Positions 36,045 through 45,638 of a stretch of DNA of 64,000 bases are shown in pieces. The position numbers were made by a program, and so were the translations under genes. The stretch spans positions 1,373,501 through 1,437,500 of the forward strand of contig NZ_OY781460.1 in assembly GCF_963676855.1 (NCBI RefSeq), given 5' to 3'. Under the pieces are notes generated by a model, which saw nothing but the letters and a program-made list of their open reading frames with translations, was not told the origin of the DNA and did no database searches. Within the stretch, counting starts at the first letter, position 1. Each line of letters begins with the position of its first letter. The DNA is from an uncultured Anaeromusa sp. GTDB lineage: Bacteria; Bacillota; Negativicutes; Anaeromusales; Anaeromusaceae.

Positions 36045-36722
36045 ATGAGACTGCTGCTTGTAGAAGATGAACCTAAACTCTTGGAAGCGTTGGAATATTT
36101 ATTGAAGCGAAATGGCTATGCTGTAGATACGGCGATGGATGGGGACAATGCTATGGATTTGGCATCTAGCGATGTATATGACCTTTTGGTGTTAGACTGG
36201 ATGCTTCCCGGGAAGAATGGTCTGAATATTGTGAAAGAATTGCGCAAAAACGGCATGGATGTGCCGGTTTTGTTTTTGACGGCGAGAGACTCGCTGGAAG
36301 ATCGAGTTGCTGGCTTAGATGCCGGTGCGGATGATTATTTGGTGAAGCCTTTTTCTACAGACGAGCTTTTGGCCCGTCTCAGAGCGTTGTGGAGAAGAAA
36401 GGGTAAAAATTTTTTGGGAAATACGATTGCGGTCAATGAATACACCTTAGACCCCTTAAAGGGCGAGGTGACAACAGATACGGAAACTATCCGCTTAAGC
36501 GTTAAAGAGACACAACTATTGGAGATGCTTATGCTGAATCATGATAAAGTTATCAGTAAGGAACGATTATTTGAACGAGTATGGGGGTATTGTTCTGAAG
36601 CAGAGGTATCTAATGTGGAGCTTTACGTCCATTATTTGCGAAAAAAGCTGAACACTTGGCGTATTCGTACGGTGCGAGGAGTAGGCTATTATTGGCAGAA
36701 TGGAGAAGAGCATGTTTCGTAA
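36045..36722 (+). CDS. OmpR-family response regulator
   Basis: The ATG at 36045 (GGGAGAAG upstream) gives 225 residues; the much longer upstream reading has no start signal. The receiver has LLLVEDEP (acidic pair), phospho-acceptor D51 in LVLDWMLPG, the conserved T in FLTARDS, and K in LVKPF. The C-terminal winged helix ends VSNVELYVHYLRKKL and IRTVRGVGYYWQ. It overlaps the kinase gene by 11 bases and is its cognate regulator. Confidence 0.95.
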   Translation: MRLLLVEDEPKLLEALEYLLKRNGYAVDTAMDGDNAMDLASSDVYDLLVLDWMLPGKNGLNIVKELRKNGMDVPVLFLTARDSLEDRVAGLDAGADDYLVKPFSTDELLARLRALWRRKGKNFLGNTIAVNEYTLDPLKGEVTTDTETIRLSVKETQLLEMLMLNHDKVISKERLFERVWGYCSEAEVSNVELYVHYLRKKLNTWRIRTVRGVGYYWQNGEEHVS

Positions 36723-37971
36723 GCTTCATGCGCAGTTTGTTTTTATCAATTTAGTGGTCATTGCGTGTGTGTTTTCAGTGCTGGCGTTGGGCAGCTATTG
36801 GTTTTTGCGGACGCACCTTACGGAGAAAGCTGCTTTCTTTGCAGAACGCATGGTTGAGGATGCAGAACGTGGACGTTTACCAGCGCAGATGCATGGCGGC
36901 GAGCAACCGCCTCCGCCTCCGAGGCCGATGGAACTGTATCTGGGCGTAGTGGATATAAAAGGCAGTTTGGCAGGGCCGTCCATGGATCCTTGGGCGAGAG
37001 CCATACCAAATGTAGAGGAAATAACTACGCTGGCGGTGGTGCAAAAGGCAGGTCAAGGTTTTGTGGAATGGAAGGGGACAGAATACTTCTTTTTTCGCAA
37101 AGACCTAGACGACCATTCCGGCTACATTGTGATGGTGCAGAACTTTGAACATGATAATGAAATACTGCAGAATCTGATGCTGGCTTTATTGGGGACAGGT
37201 CTTGCTTGTCTGGCGTTATCTTTATTTGGGAACGTATACTGGGGGCGGCAGGCAGTAGAACCGGTGCGCAAAGCTTGGGAGCAGCAACGCGATTTCTTGG
37301 CGGATGCTTCTCATGAGTTGCGGACACCGCTGACTGTAATTCTGACGAACTTGAGTTTGCTGAGAGACGAACCAGGTTCGCAGCGATATGGGCGGCAGCG
37401 TTGGTTGGAAAATATGGAAGAAGAAATTCACCACATGAGCGATTTGGTGGATGGGCTGCTTTTTTTGGCGCGCAGCGATGCGAAACAAAAAGTGCTGAAC
37501 TGCAGGCCTTTTTTATTATCAGAAACAATTGCAGGATTAGTGGCCGCTTTTCGCCCGCTGGCGCGGGGAAAAAACGTGGAGCTGCGCCTTTATTGCGAGG
37601 AAGATATTTGGTTGGATGGCGATGAAACAAGAATGCGCCAGGTAGCGGAAAATTTACTGAACAATGCCTTGCGGCATACGCAAGAAGGTGGCCGCATTGA
37701 GCTTAGTATGAATCGTCAAGATGGCAAGATTAGCTTAGCGGTAGCAGACACCGGGGAAGGGATTTGTGCCGAGAACTTGCCGCATATTTTCCAACGCTTT
37801 TATCAAGGCGATCCGTCGCATTCGCGCGGCAAGGGCGGTTTGGGCTTGGCGATCGTCAAAAGCATTGTAGAAAACCATGGCGGCAAGATAAGTGTGAGCA
37901 GCCAAGTAGGAGAAGGCGCTGAGTTTTTGGTGTGTCTACCTGCTTTGCTTAGTGAGAACATGGGGGGATAA
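36712..37971 (+). CDS. Membrane sensor histidine kinase
   Basis: The ATG at 36712 (GGAGAAG upstream) gives 419 residues. TM1 is at ~8-30; the extracytoplasmic loop (~31-155) has a proline run (QPPPPPRPM); TM2 is at ~158-180. The HisKA box is FLADASHELRTPLTVI with H201. The ATPase domain has N-box NLLNNALRHTQEGG, G1 ADTGEGI and G2 GKGGLGLAIVKS. It phosphorylates the regulator at 36045 and perhaps also that at 37974. The signal is unknown. Confidence 0.95.
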   Translation: MFRKLHAQFVFINLVVIACVFSVLALGSYWFLRTHLTEKAAFFAERMVEDAERGRLPAQMHGGEQPPPPPRPMELYLGVVDIKGSLAGPSMDPWARAIPNVEEITTLAVVQKAGQGFVEWKGTEYFFFRKDLDDHSGYIVMVQNFEHDNEILQNLMLALLGTGLACLALSLFGNVYWGRQAVEPVRKAWEQQRDFLADASHELRTPLTVILTNLSLLRDEPGSQRYGRQRWLENMEEEIHHMSDLVDGLLFLARSDAKQKVLNCRPFLLSETIAGLVAAFRPLARGKNVELRLYCEEDIWLDGDETRMRQVAENLLNNALRHTQEGGRIELSMNRQDGKISLAVADTGEGICAENLPHIFQRFYQGDPSHSRGKGGLGLAIVKSIVENHGGKISVSSQVGEGAEFLVCLPALLSENMGG

Positions 37972-37973
37972 TT

Positions 37974-38708
37974 GTGGAAATGTCAATACAGATAAATGAA
38001 GGACTGGCTGGTGGTTGGTGGCAAGCGCCAACAGCCGTAGGAGAGCCTAAAATTAATTTATTGGATGAAGATGCGGCCTATAGTCAAGTGGTAGCATATT
38101 GTTTGGAACAAGAAGGCTGGCAAGTACAGTGCTGCCCTATGGAAGAAAAAGAGGCGTGGATGCAGGGCGAAAAGCCAGATGTCTGGGTAATTGACGGAGA
38201 TAGTGCAGACGGCTTTCGCTTGATGCGCGAATTGCGCCGGGCCGATGAAGCGGCGCCGATTGTCTTGACTATGGCGAAGGAGCGTATTCTAGACCGTGTC
38301 ACTGCATTGGAGCTGGGGTGTCAAGACTTGGTGCTTAAACCGTTTTCCCCAAAAGAATTGGTGTTGCGTCTGCGGCGTGTTTTGGCCGCGGCTAAACCGG
38401 CGATTTCCGGTAGCAGTAAGGCTTTGGAGCGGACATTGCAAACATACCGACTTTGCTATGAAGAACGCAGTGTCATTGGTGAGTTGGGCGCCGTATATTT
38501 GACAAACAAAGAATTTGCGTTGTTGGATTGCTTTGCAAGGCATAAAGGGACGGCTTTGTCGCGGGAACAAATTTTGCGCCATGTTTGGGGAGATAGCTAC
38601 TTTGGTTCGGACCGAGTTGTGGATGATTTAGTGCGGAGAACGCGGAAAAAACTGCAAGGATTGCGCGTGCAAACCTTATATGGTTATGGGTATCGTGTCA
38701 ACGCATGA
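37974..38708 (+). CDS. Second OmpR-family response regulator in the same operon
   Basis: The protein has 244 residues from a GTG start 6 nt after GGGGGG and 2 bases after the kinase stop. An extra N-terminal stretch of ~26 residues precedes the receiver. Receiver residues are present: LLDEDAA, D74 in VWVIDGDS, T in VLTMAKE and K in LVLKPF. The effector winged helix ends VVDDLVRRTRKKL and VQTLYGYGYRVN. One kinase with two OmpR-type regulators suggests branched output from a single signal. Confidence 0.9.
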   Translation: MEMSIQINEGLAGGWWQAPTAVGEPKINLLDEDAAYSQVVAYCLEQEGWQVQCCPMEEKEAWMQGEKPDVWVIDGDSADGFRLMRELRRADEAAPIVLTMAKERILDRVTALELGCQDLVLKPFSPKELVLRLRRVLAAAKPAISGSSKALERTLQTYRLCYEERSVIGELGAVYLTNKEFALLDCFARHKGTALSREQILRHVWGDSYFGSDRVVDDLVRRTRKKLQGLRVQTLYGYGYRVNA

Positions 38709-38717
38709 TGCTGTAGG

Positions 38718-38752
38718 AAAGGACTACATGTTTGAGACGGTAGTCCTTTTTC
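38718..38752 (+). terminator. Terminator after the regulator trio
   Basis: AAAGGACTAC pairs with GTAGTCCTTT around a 12-nt loop, followed by a T-run. Confidence 0.9.
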
Positions 38753-38826
38753 TCCACAACTTAGTTTGTTCACGGTAAAATAAAGCAGGTTTTTGGCGTA
38801 TAGATAGGGAACATAGCTTACTTGGC

Positions 38827-38854
38827 TTTAGTTTTTTTCGATTCTGTTCGATAA
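38827..38854 (+). promoter_or_regulatory. Possible flagellar sigma-28 (sigma-D) promoter
   Basis: TTTAGTTT (38827-38834) and TTCGATAA (38847-38854), 12 nt apart, resemble the TAAAGTTT/GCCGATAA consensus, with two mismatches in each box. It lies about 65 bases before flgD, the first gene of a late flagellar operon, which is where such a promoter is expected. Confidence 0.35.
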
Positions 38855-38919
38855 TACAAATAGGCATGGACAGCGGAAAAAATGCGTAGGGACGCGCGTA
38901 GAAAATAGGAGGAAAAAAG

Positions 38920-39366
38920 ATGAGTACAAGCGTAACAGGGACAACTACAGATTATTGGAAAAAACCAACAAGCGTGGATAGTGGATCCTCGGCAGGAGGT
39001 ACGGACAGCCTAAGTACGGTAGATTCCTTTTTGAAAATCCTGGCGTCGGAACTCCAAAATCAAGACCCGACAGAACCGGTCAGCAATACCGAGTATGTGG
39101 CCCAATTGGCGCAGTTTAACAGTCTGCAGCAAATGTCGTCTTTGAATGGGAGCATGAGTAAATTCCAGGGCTATTCGTTGATTGGCATGCAAGTTTCCTA
39201 TTCGGCGACGGATTCGACTGGCAAGTCCATAAGTGGGACAGGCATTGCTAAGTCGGTTGTGACTAACGGCAATGATGTGTATGTAATGGTGGATGGTAAT
39301 AAAATTAAGATTTCTTCGATTACGAAGGTGGAAACACCTACAACTACGACAACGCCTACAACCTGA
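38920..39366 (+). CDS. flgD: Flagellar hook-capping protein
   Basis: The protein has 148 residues, with AGGAGG before the ATG. The N-terminal FlgD signature is TVDSFLKILASELQNQDPTE and TEYVAQLAQFNSLQQM. The remainder is a short beta-rich part ending in a Thr-Pro run, shorter than enteric FlgD (~230) as in many Firmicutes. It caps the growing hook and lets FlgE subunits polymerise. First gene of the operon flgD-flgE-flgK-flgK-flgL-fliD-chaperone. Confidence 0.95.
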   Translation: MSTSVTGTTTDYWKKPTSVDSGSSAGGTDSLSTVDSFLKILASELQNQDPTEPVSNTEYVAQLAQFNSLQQMSSLNGSMSKFQGYSLIGMQVSYSATDSTGKSISGTGIAKSVVTNGNDVYVMVDGNKIKISSITKVETPTTTTTPTT

Positions 39367-39465
39367 AGCAACGAGGCGGCTGGACTCGTGAGAGAAGCTG
39401 CTGCTATTTCGGAGTGACGGATGAAATAGCTTTCTATTTTTATTTGAGAGTGGGAGGAATTCATT

Positions 39466-41181
39466 ATGATGATGTCCATGTACTCTGCTGTATCTGGTTT
39501 GAAGTCGCAGCAGACGAAACTGAATGTAATCGGCAACAACGTTGCCAATATCAATACCTTGGGTTACAAAGGCCAAAGCGTTGGTTTTAGTGATCTGCTG
39601 AGCCAAACAGTTAGTTCCGCCAGTGCTGCCAGGGGAAATCGTGGAGGCACGAACTCCAAACAAATTGGTTTAGGTGCGCAGGTAGCTTCGATAACTACGA
39701 ACATGGGCGTAGGTAGTGCCCAATACACCGGGAATGACACAGATGCTGCATTGAGCGGCGCAGGAATGTTTATTGTTCAAGGCGGCGGCACTGGCAAGTA
39801 TCAATTTACCAGGGCTGGAAATTTTGGCGTTGATGTAGAGGGGAATCTTGTAGTAAATGGTATGAAAGTTTGCGGCTGGAATAATTACACGATTGATGCT
39901 AATGGTGATGTTACGTATAGCACGCAATCCGATGTCGCGGCGATTAATGTCTTTGATACGGCAACTCGGACGGTAGAAAAAAATGCTGTAGACGGTAAGG
40001 CCAGCACTGGGGCTGTTGTGCGCGGGAGTATTGATTCAGCAGCAGCAGTAGGAGCGACGATTACGCAAGATGTAGTAGTTTATACATCAAACGGGGCGAC
40101 TCCGCCGGTTATTTCAAGCACAACGGTTACTGTGCAATTGACAAAAACGGCTGCTAATGCGGGAGCGTCTACCAGCTGGGACTGGACAACCACCGCTGGA
40201 TCGACTCCTGCGCCAAGCGGAGTTTTAAATTTTGATGCTAGTGGCAATATGATTACCTCTGGCACAGCGGCGAGCACATCAACTGGGACTTTGACGGTTG
40301 GCACATCTACGATACCGATTAGCCTTTCGAGCTTCAACACTAACACGACGGCTGGTGCTGTGACAACGAAGTACGGCTTGGCCGATGGTAATGTTGCTAT
40401 TGGTGCCAGCACTACAACTACAGTTGTGAATAAGCAGGTTCTCTCGCCGGAAGCAACAACTGCTGCCAAATTGTCCGGAAACTTGGATACGGCTACGACC
40501 GGTGCTACAACGACGGTGACGATGTACGATTCGCTGGGTACGGCCCATGAAGTGAAGGTTGCTTTTACTAAATCAGCAACAAACACTTGGAATTGGACGG
40601 CAAGTTCTACTGACACCAGCATTAGTGTAATTGGAAGCGGGACACTTACCTTCAATGCGGACGGTACTGTCGCAAGCGGCGGCTCCGGTGGTATTGGGGT
40701 GTTAACCACGAATGGCTCGGATCCGATTAATGCCAAAATCGACTTTTCCGGGATTGCCCAGTTTGCCACAAGTAAAGGCACCAGCAGCGTGACGGTGGCC
40801 AGCATTGACGGATATACTGGCGGTACGCTGCAAGATTTCAGCATTGGCACTGACGGGATTATCATGGGCAGCTATAGCAATGGGCAAAAACAGCCCTTGG
40901 GAAATTTGGGCTTGGCGGTGTTTACCAATCCGCAGGGCTTGGAGAAGATCGGTGATAATCTCTATGTGACGACTGTTAACTCAGGTTCTTATACTGGCGC
41001 CGTCGAAGTGGGCAGTAACGGAGCCGGCGGCTTGACTACTGGCGCTTTGGAAATGTCTAATGTGGACTTGGCGAGTGAGTTCAGCGAAATGATGATTACC
41101 CAGCGTGCCTATCAGGCAAACAGCAAAATTATCACTACATCAGATACGCTGTTAGAAACATTGATTAATATGTCCCGTTAA
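39466..41181 (+). CDS. flgE: Flagellar hook protein
   Basis: The protein has 571 residues, and GGAGG precedes three ATG codons. The N terminus MYSAVSGLKSQQTKLNVIGN and NVANINTLGYKG, and the C terminus LASEFSEMMITQRAYQANSK with TTSDTLLETLINM, are the conserved rod/hook coiled-coil ends. The middle (~130-430) is Thr/Ala/Ser-rich and very variable, as in surface-exposed hook domains. Exported by the flagellar type III apparatus. Confidence 0.97.
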   Translation: MMMSMYSAVSGLKSQQTKLNVIGNNVANINTLGYKGQSVGFSDLLSQTVSSASAARGNRGGTNSKQIGLGAQVASITTNMGVGSAQYTGNDTDAALSGAGMFIVQGGGTGKYQFTRAGNFGVDVEGNLVVNGMKVCGWNNYTIDANGDVTYSTQSDVAAINVFDTATRTVEKNAVDGKASTGAVVRGSIDSAAAVGATITQDVVVYTSNGATPPVISSTTVTVQLTKTAANAGASTSWDWTTTAGSTPAPSGVLNFDASGNMITSGTAASTSTGTLTVGTSTIPISLSSFNTNTTAGAVTTKYGLADGNVAIGASTTTTVVNKQVLSPEATTAAKLSGNLDTATTGATTTVTMYDSLGTAHEVKVAFTKSATNTWNWTASSTDTSISVIGSGTLTFNADGTVASGGSGGIGVLTTNGSDPINAKIDFSGIAQFATSKGTSSVTVASIDGYTGGTLQDFSIGTDGIIMGSYSNGQKQPLGNLGLAVFTNPQGLEKIGDNLYVTTVNSGSYTGAVEVGSNGAGGLTTGALEMSNVDLASEFSEMMITQRAYQANSKIITTSDTLLETLINMSR

Positions 41182-41202
41182 TGAGCGGAAAGGAGCAGGC
41201 AG

Positions 41203-42678
41203 ATGAGTACAATCTGGAGCGGCTATAGCGTCTCCTATTCCGGCATGTCGACGGCCCAGCGTTCGCTGGGCGTCACTAGCAGCAATATCAGTAACACCAG
41301 CACCGAAGGTTATACTCGCAAACGGGCGGTAGGGCAAGATCTTTATGTAAGCGGAGATACTTCGGCTACTGGAATTGGCGCTACCGTGCAATCGATACTG
41401 CGCGTTCGCAATCAGTTTTTAGATATTCAATATCGGGAGCAAAATACGGAAACTGGTTATGCTCAAGGCAAGAGCAGCCTATTGGCGAGCATGCAGGAAG
41501 TAATCAATGAATTTAATGCCATCGACAAAACGTCCGCAAAGACCAGTAACGGGCTTCAGGAAACAATGAACAAGTTTCTAAGCAGCTGGACGGAATTGTC
41601 GAAAGATCCTACCAGCGCCAGTTGCAAAAGCTCGGTTTTGGAAAATGCGGACGCCATGCTGGGCGCGTTCAATGAAATGACGACCACTATGCTGACTCTC
41701 CGCGAAAGTATGGTCAATAATGTACGGGACGGCGTGGGCGATGTAAATAATTTGGCAGGCCAAATTGCCACGTTGAACGATCAGATTTTGCAAATGGAAA
41801 CCCGCAATGTGGAAGCCAGTGACTTACGGGATGCTCGGGATTTGCTAATTGACAAGGTAAGCGCATTGACAAACATTACGACATCCGAGATGGACAATGG
41901 GATGGTGAATGTATATGTCAATGGCGTTAGCTTAGTAAGCGGCAATAAAGCGAAAGAAATGGAAGCGACTGGTCTGGGAACGGCGACGAATCCGCTCAAA
42001 GTGCAATGGAAAGATTTAAATGAGGATGTATCATTGACCGGTGGCGCATTGAAGTGCTATTTGGACGAAGCAGATTCGTCGGGCGTGGATTCCATTGCCG
42101 CAACTCCGTACAATTGGTCAACAACGGCAGATAAAAGTGCATTGACGACGATGACCAACGGGTTGAACGATTTGCTGGTTACGTTTGCGGCGGCAGTCAA
42201 CAATGTCTATAACCCGACGCATGTTGCCGGCCAAGATTTCTTTACGACTGTTGACGGTACGGCGACAATGGGCTTGAAAAACGTGCAAGTCAATACCGCC
42301 TATGAAGCGGACTATACAAAAATAAAGGCCAATAGTGACGGAACAGCGGGAAATAATGACATTTCTAAAGCGATCGGTGTTTTGAGCAGTCAAAGTGGAT
42401 TGTACCAATGTGATGGTATTTCTATGAATATGGATACTTTTTACTCGTCTTTTGTTTCTTGGTTAGGGACGACTGGCGATACGGCGACTGCGAATTATAG
42501 CACGCAGAGCGGTTTGCTGACGCAGATTCAAACGCAGCGAAATGGTCTTAGCTCCGTATCGCTGGATGACGAGATGTCTACCATGATTACGTATCAGCAT
42601 GCCTATAGCGCAAGCGCGCGGGTTATGAATGTGGTGGATACGCTGGTGGCGGGATTGATTTCGGATTTAGGCGGCTGA
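41203..42678 (+). CDS. flgK: Hook-associated protein 1, first copy
   Basis: The protein has 491 residues with AAAGGAG upstream. N-terminal YSGMSTAQRSLGVTSSNISN and NTSTEGYTRKR; C-terminal SLDDEMSTMITYQHAYSASA and MNVVDTLVAGLI. These match the terminal D0/D1 domains of FlgK, which joins hook and filament. The central domain is short. A second FlgK follows after 15 bases. Confidence 0.93.
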   Translation: MSTIWSGYSVSYSGMSTAQRSLGVTSSNISNTSTEGYTRKRAVGQDLYVSGDTSATGIGATVQSILRVRNQFLDIQYREQNTETGYAQGKSSLLASMQEVINEFNAIDKTSAKTSNGLQETMNKFLSSWTELSKDPTSASCKSSVLENADAMLGAFNEMTTTMLTLRESMVNNVRDGVGDVNNLAGQIATLNDQILQMETRNVEASDLRDARDLLIDKVSALTNITTSEMDNGMVNVYVNGVSLVSGNKAKEMEATGLGTATNPLKVQWKDLNEDVSLTGGALKCYLDEADSSGVDSIAATPYNWSTTADKSALTTMTNGLNDLLVTFAAAVNNVYNPTHVAGQDFFTTVDGTATMGLKNVQVNTAYEADYTKIKANSDGTAGNNDISKAIGVLSSQSGLYQCDGISMNMDTFYSSFVSWLGTTGDTATANYSTQSGLLTQIQTQRNGLSSVSLDDEMSTMITYQHAYSASARVMNVVDTLVAGLISDLGG

Positions 42679-42693
42679 TAGGAGGGCTAGCAA

Positions 42694-44235
42694 ATGGCAT
42701 CAACTTTTTTTGGAGTGAGCATAGCGAATAGCGGCCTGCGCAGCAGTCAGGCCGCATTGATTACTACCAGTAATAACGTAAGCAACGTGAAGACCACAGG
42801 TTATTCGCGGCAGGTTGTGACCCAGACCGCGGCCGGCGCTGCCGCGGTCTATAACGGCAGCGGCATCATTGGCGGCGGTTCGGAAGTGACGGCTATTGAG
42901 CGGGAGCGTAACTGGCGTCTGGATCAGAGCTATTGGTCGCAGAACACCGTGCAGACGACATGGCAGACTAAATCAAATACCATGTCGCAAATTGAATCGG
43001 TCTTTGGCGAGCCATCGGATAATGGCTTTACAACGGTTATGAAGAATTTCCATGATGCTTTGGAAAACTTGAGTAAGGCATCGCCTGATCCGTCAGTGCG
43101 CACAACTGTAGAATCCTATGGCGACGCCTTTTGCCAGTATCTGCACGATGCGGCGGCGTCTTTGCAAGCCCAACGTGAAGGAGTTAACCAAGATGTCAAA
43201 ACCAGTGTGGATCAGATTAATTCCTATGCCAAACAATTGGCGGATTTAAACCAAACGATCTCGCAAGCGAAAGCCAGCGGTTCGCCGGCGAATGAACTGC
43301 AGGATCAGCGTGATTTGCTTTTAGATAAGCTGTCGGCTGTTGCGGGTATTTCGGTGACCAAAACGGTGCAAAGCGGCGGTGACGAGAATAATCCTATCTG
43401 GTCGGTAAGCATTGGCAGTCAGACTCTTGTTAATGGAAGTTACTATGATACGATAAATTGTACAGCTTCGGCGGATAATATGTTTACCCTCCAGTGGGAA
43501 AAAACAGGGGAAGCTTTTGTTTCTAGTGGCGGTTCACTTGGCTCGCAGTTGGAACTACGTGACGGTACTGGTACAGGAGGGACATACCAGGGGGTTCCCT
43601 ACTATCAGGAACAACTGAATGTATTTGCACGGACTTTTGCACGTTCTTTCAATGAAGGCAGCACTACAAGCACTACCAGCCAAACAGGCGGGCATGCAAC
43701 AGGATATGGAGCTGATGGTTCTACTGGCTTGTGCTTTTTCACCTCGTCTACCGATAATAGCACAACTGCGTTTCGGGCTAGCGGCGTTGATTTTAATGCA
43801 CAATATGCTAAGCTAACTGCGGCGAATATTTCTATATCCTCCGATATCAAGAGCAATGTGTCCAAGATTGCGGCGGCTAGCACGAATCCGACAACGACGT
43901 CAGGCGAAAGTGATAACAATAATGCCAAGTCTTTGGCCGATTTGCTGCAATCAACTAATTGTATGGGGACAAATAAGGGGACGCCAGAAGATGCCATTAA
44001 CGCCATTGTAACGACAATGGGCACTAACAGCGCTTATGCTAAACGCATGGCCACGAACTTAAGCTCCGCAGTTGCTACCATTGCATCGCGGCGTTCGTCC
44101 GTATCCGGCGTGTCAACGAACGAAGAGGCTTCGAACCTGACCATGTATCAGCAGGCCTATGAATCATCGGCGAAGGTGCTAAATACTTGGGATGATATTT
44201 ATACGACTACCTTGGGTTTGTTAAACGGTGATTAA
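42694..44235 (+). CDS. flgK2: Hook-associated protein 1, second paralogue
   Basis: The protein has 513 residues with AGGAGGG upstream. N-terminal GVSIANSGLRSSQAALITTS and NVKTTGYSRQVV; C-terminal NEEASNLTMYQQAYESSAKV. It is FlgK by both ends, but it differs strongly from the copy at 41203, so it is an old duplication and not a recent one. The middle contains a LADLNQTISQAKASGSPANE segment. The two proteins may form a mixed junction or serve different filaments. Confidence 0.92.
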   Translation: MASTFFGVSIANSGLRSSQAALITTSNNVSNVKTTGYSRQVVTQTAAGAAAVYNGSGIIGGGSEVTAIERERNWRLDQSYWSQNTVQTTWQTKSNTMSQIESVFGEPSDNGFTTVMKNFHDALENLSKASPDPSVRTTVESYGDAFCQYLHDAAASLQAQREGVNQDVKTSVDQINSYAKQLADLNQTISQAKASGSPANELQDQRDLLLDKLSAVAGISVTKTVQSGGDENNPIWSVSIGSQTLVNGSYYDTINCTASADNMFTLQWEKTGEAFVSSGGSLGSQLELRDGTGTGGTYQGVPYYQEQLNVFARTFARSFNEGSTTSTTSQTGGHATGYGADGSTGLCFFTSSTDNSTTAFRASGVDFNAQYAKLTAANISISSDIKSNVSKIAAASTNPTTTSGESDNNNAKSLADLLQSTNCMGTNKGTPEDAINAIVTTMGTNSAYAKRMATNLSSAVATIASRRSSVSGVSTNEEASNLTMYQQAYESSAKVLNTWDDIYTTTLGLLNGD

Positions 44236-44264
44236 ACAATTCAAGCCGGAAAGGAGTGGCCCAG

Positions 44265-45623
44265 ATGCGTATTACCAATAATATGATGTTTGATAGCAGC
44301 ATCCGTAATCTGAATAATAACTTGCAACGCTTAAGCGATGCGCAAACGAAATATTCAACACAGTCTAAGATACAGGTCCCTTCGGATGATCCGGTAATAG
44401 CCACGCGCGCTATTAAGTATCGGGACTATGTATCCGATGTGGAGCAGTATCAGAAAAATACATCTGATGCTACTTCATGGATGCAAGTAAGTGATGATGC
44501 GATGCAGGGGATTGCTGACTATATGACTCGTTTAAAAGAGTTGGTTACTAATGGGGCTAATGATACTAATTCTACATCCAGTAAAGCAGCGATTTCTGAT
44601 GAAATTAAGGAAATTCGCAAAGGCATTGTGGATACGATGAATACATCCTATGCGGGGCGTTATGTTTTTGCTGGGTACAACACGGATCAGCCTCCGTATA
44701 AATTGGTGACAGAGACGTTGAGCAGTGGGGCTACTGTGGATAAAGTTCTTTATAAAGGCCAAAGCCTTAGTGTTGGAGGTCCTGTTTCCGCGTCGATACC
44801 AAATGCAGACATTCTGAACTTTTGCGATGATACTGTAGCTAAGTCGGCTCCGGTATATAATCAGAAGGGGACCTGGAACTTGACCGCTAACGGTACCGAA
44901 TATTCGGTGGATCTAAGCACGGTAACCAATGCAGGGACCTTGCAAACAGCCATTGATACGGCGGCAGGGGCAGGAACGTTTACTGTGGGAACAAATGGTT
45001 CCGGATATTTGACGTTAACGCCAGGAGGCGCTGTTACTTCCTATAAAATTGGTTCGCAAAGCGATCTTGGTTTTGCTTCTTCGTATAAAACCGGCTCTAC
45101 TGCACAGGATATTAGTTATCACGTAAGCAACGGCAGTGAAGTGAAGGTCAACATTGAAGGTCAAAATGTAATTGGCTGGTCTGGTGATTCGGCCAATGGC
45201 GGATATACGTCCGCAGGAACGAATCTTTTTGATACTCTTGATAAAATTTTGCTTGGTTTAAACGGTGAATCTTCTTACAAAGTTGCCACTAATTCTGGCG
45301 GCGTGTGGTCGGTACAGACGTTGCCTGCGTCGACTCAAAGTAGCAGTCAGTTAGTCAGCTCTTGCCTTGATGAATTGGAAAAAGATTTGGATCGTCTGAC
45401 AAAGTCGCAGTCGGAGTTGGGGGCTCGTATGAACTATGTGGAGTCTACCGACAGCCGCCTTGCAAGTAATGAAATTACTTTTACTAAATTGCAAAGTAAC
45501 AATGAAGATATTGATGTGGCCAAGGCTTCGGTGGAGGTCAGCTCGGCGCAATCGGTTTATGAAGCGGCGTTGTCGGTAACGGCTAAGGTGACTAAGGCTT
45601 CCTTGGTCGATTATTTGCGCTAA
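44265..45623 (+). CDS. flgL: Hook-associated protein 3
   Basis: The ATG at 44265 stands 8 nt after AAGGAG and gives 452 residues. N-terminal MRITNNMMFDSSIRNLNNN with QVPSDDPVIATRAIKYRDYV, and C-terminal SELGARMNYVESTDSRLA with VEVSSAQSVYEAALSV, match the flagellin-like ends of FlgL. The central ~180 residues are an added variable domain. It forms the layer between FlgK and flagellin. Confidence 0.95.
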   Translation: MRITNNMMFDSSIRNLNNNLQRLSDAQTKYSTQSKIQVPSDDPVIATRAIKYRDYVSDVEQYQKNTSDATSWMQVSDDAMQGIADYMTRLKELVTNGANDTNSTSSKAAISDEIKEIRKGIVDTMNTSYAGRYVFAGYNTDQPPYKLVTETLSSGATVDKVLYKGQSLSVGGPVSASIPNADILNFCDDTVAKSAPVYNQKGTWNLTANGTEYSVDLSTVTNAGTLQTAIDTAAGAGTFTVGTNGSGYLTLTPGGAVTSYKIGSQSDLGFASSYKTGSTAQDISYHVSNGSEVKVNIEGQNVIGWSGDSANGGYTSAGTNLFDTLDKILLGLNGESSYKVATNSGGVWSVQTLPASTQSSSQLVSSCLDELEKDLDRLTKSQSELGARMNYVESTDSRLASNEITFTKLQSNNEDIDVAKASVEVSSAQSVYEAALSVTAKVTKASLVDYLR

Positions 45624-45638
45624 GGAGGATAATGCTTT

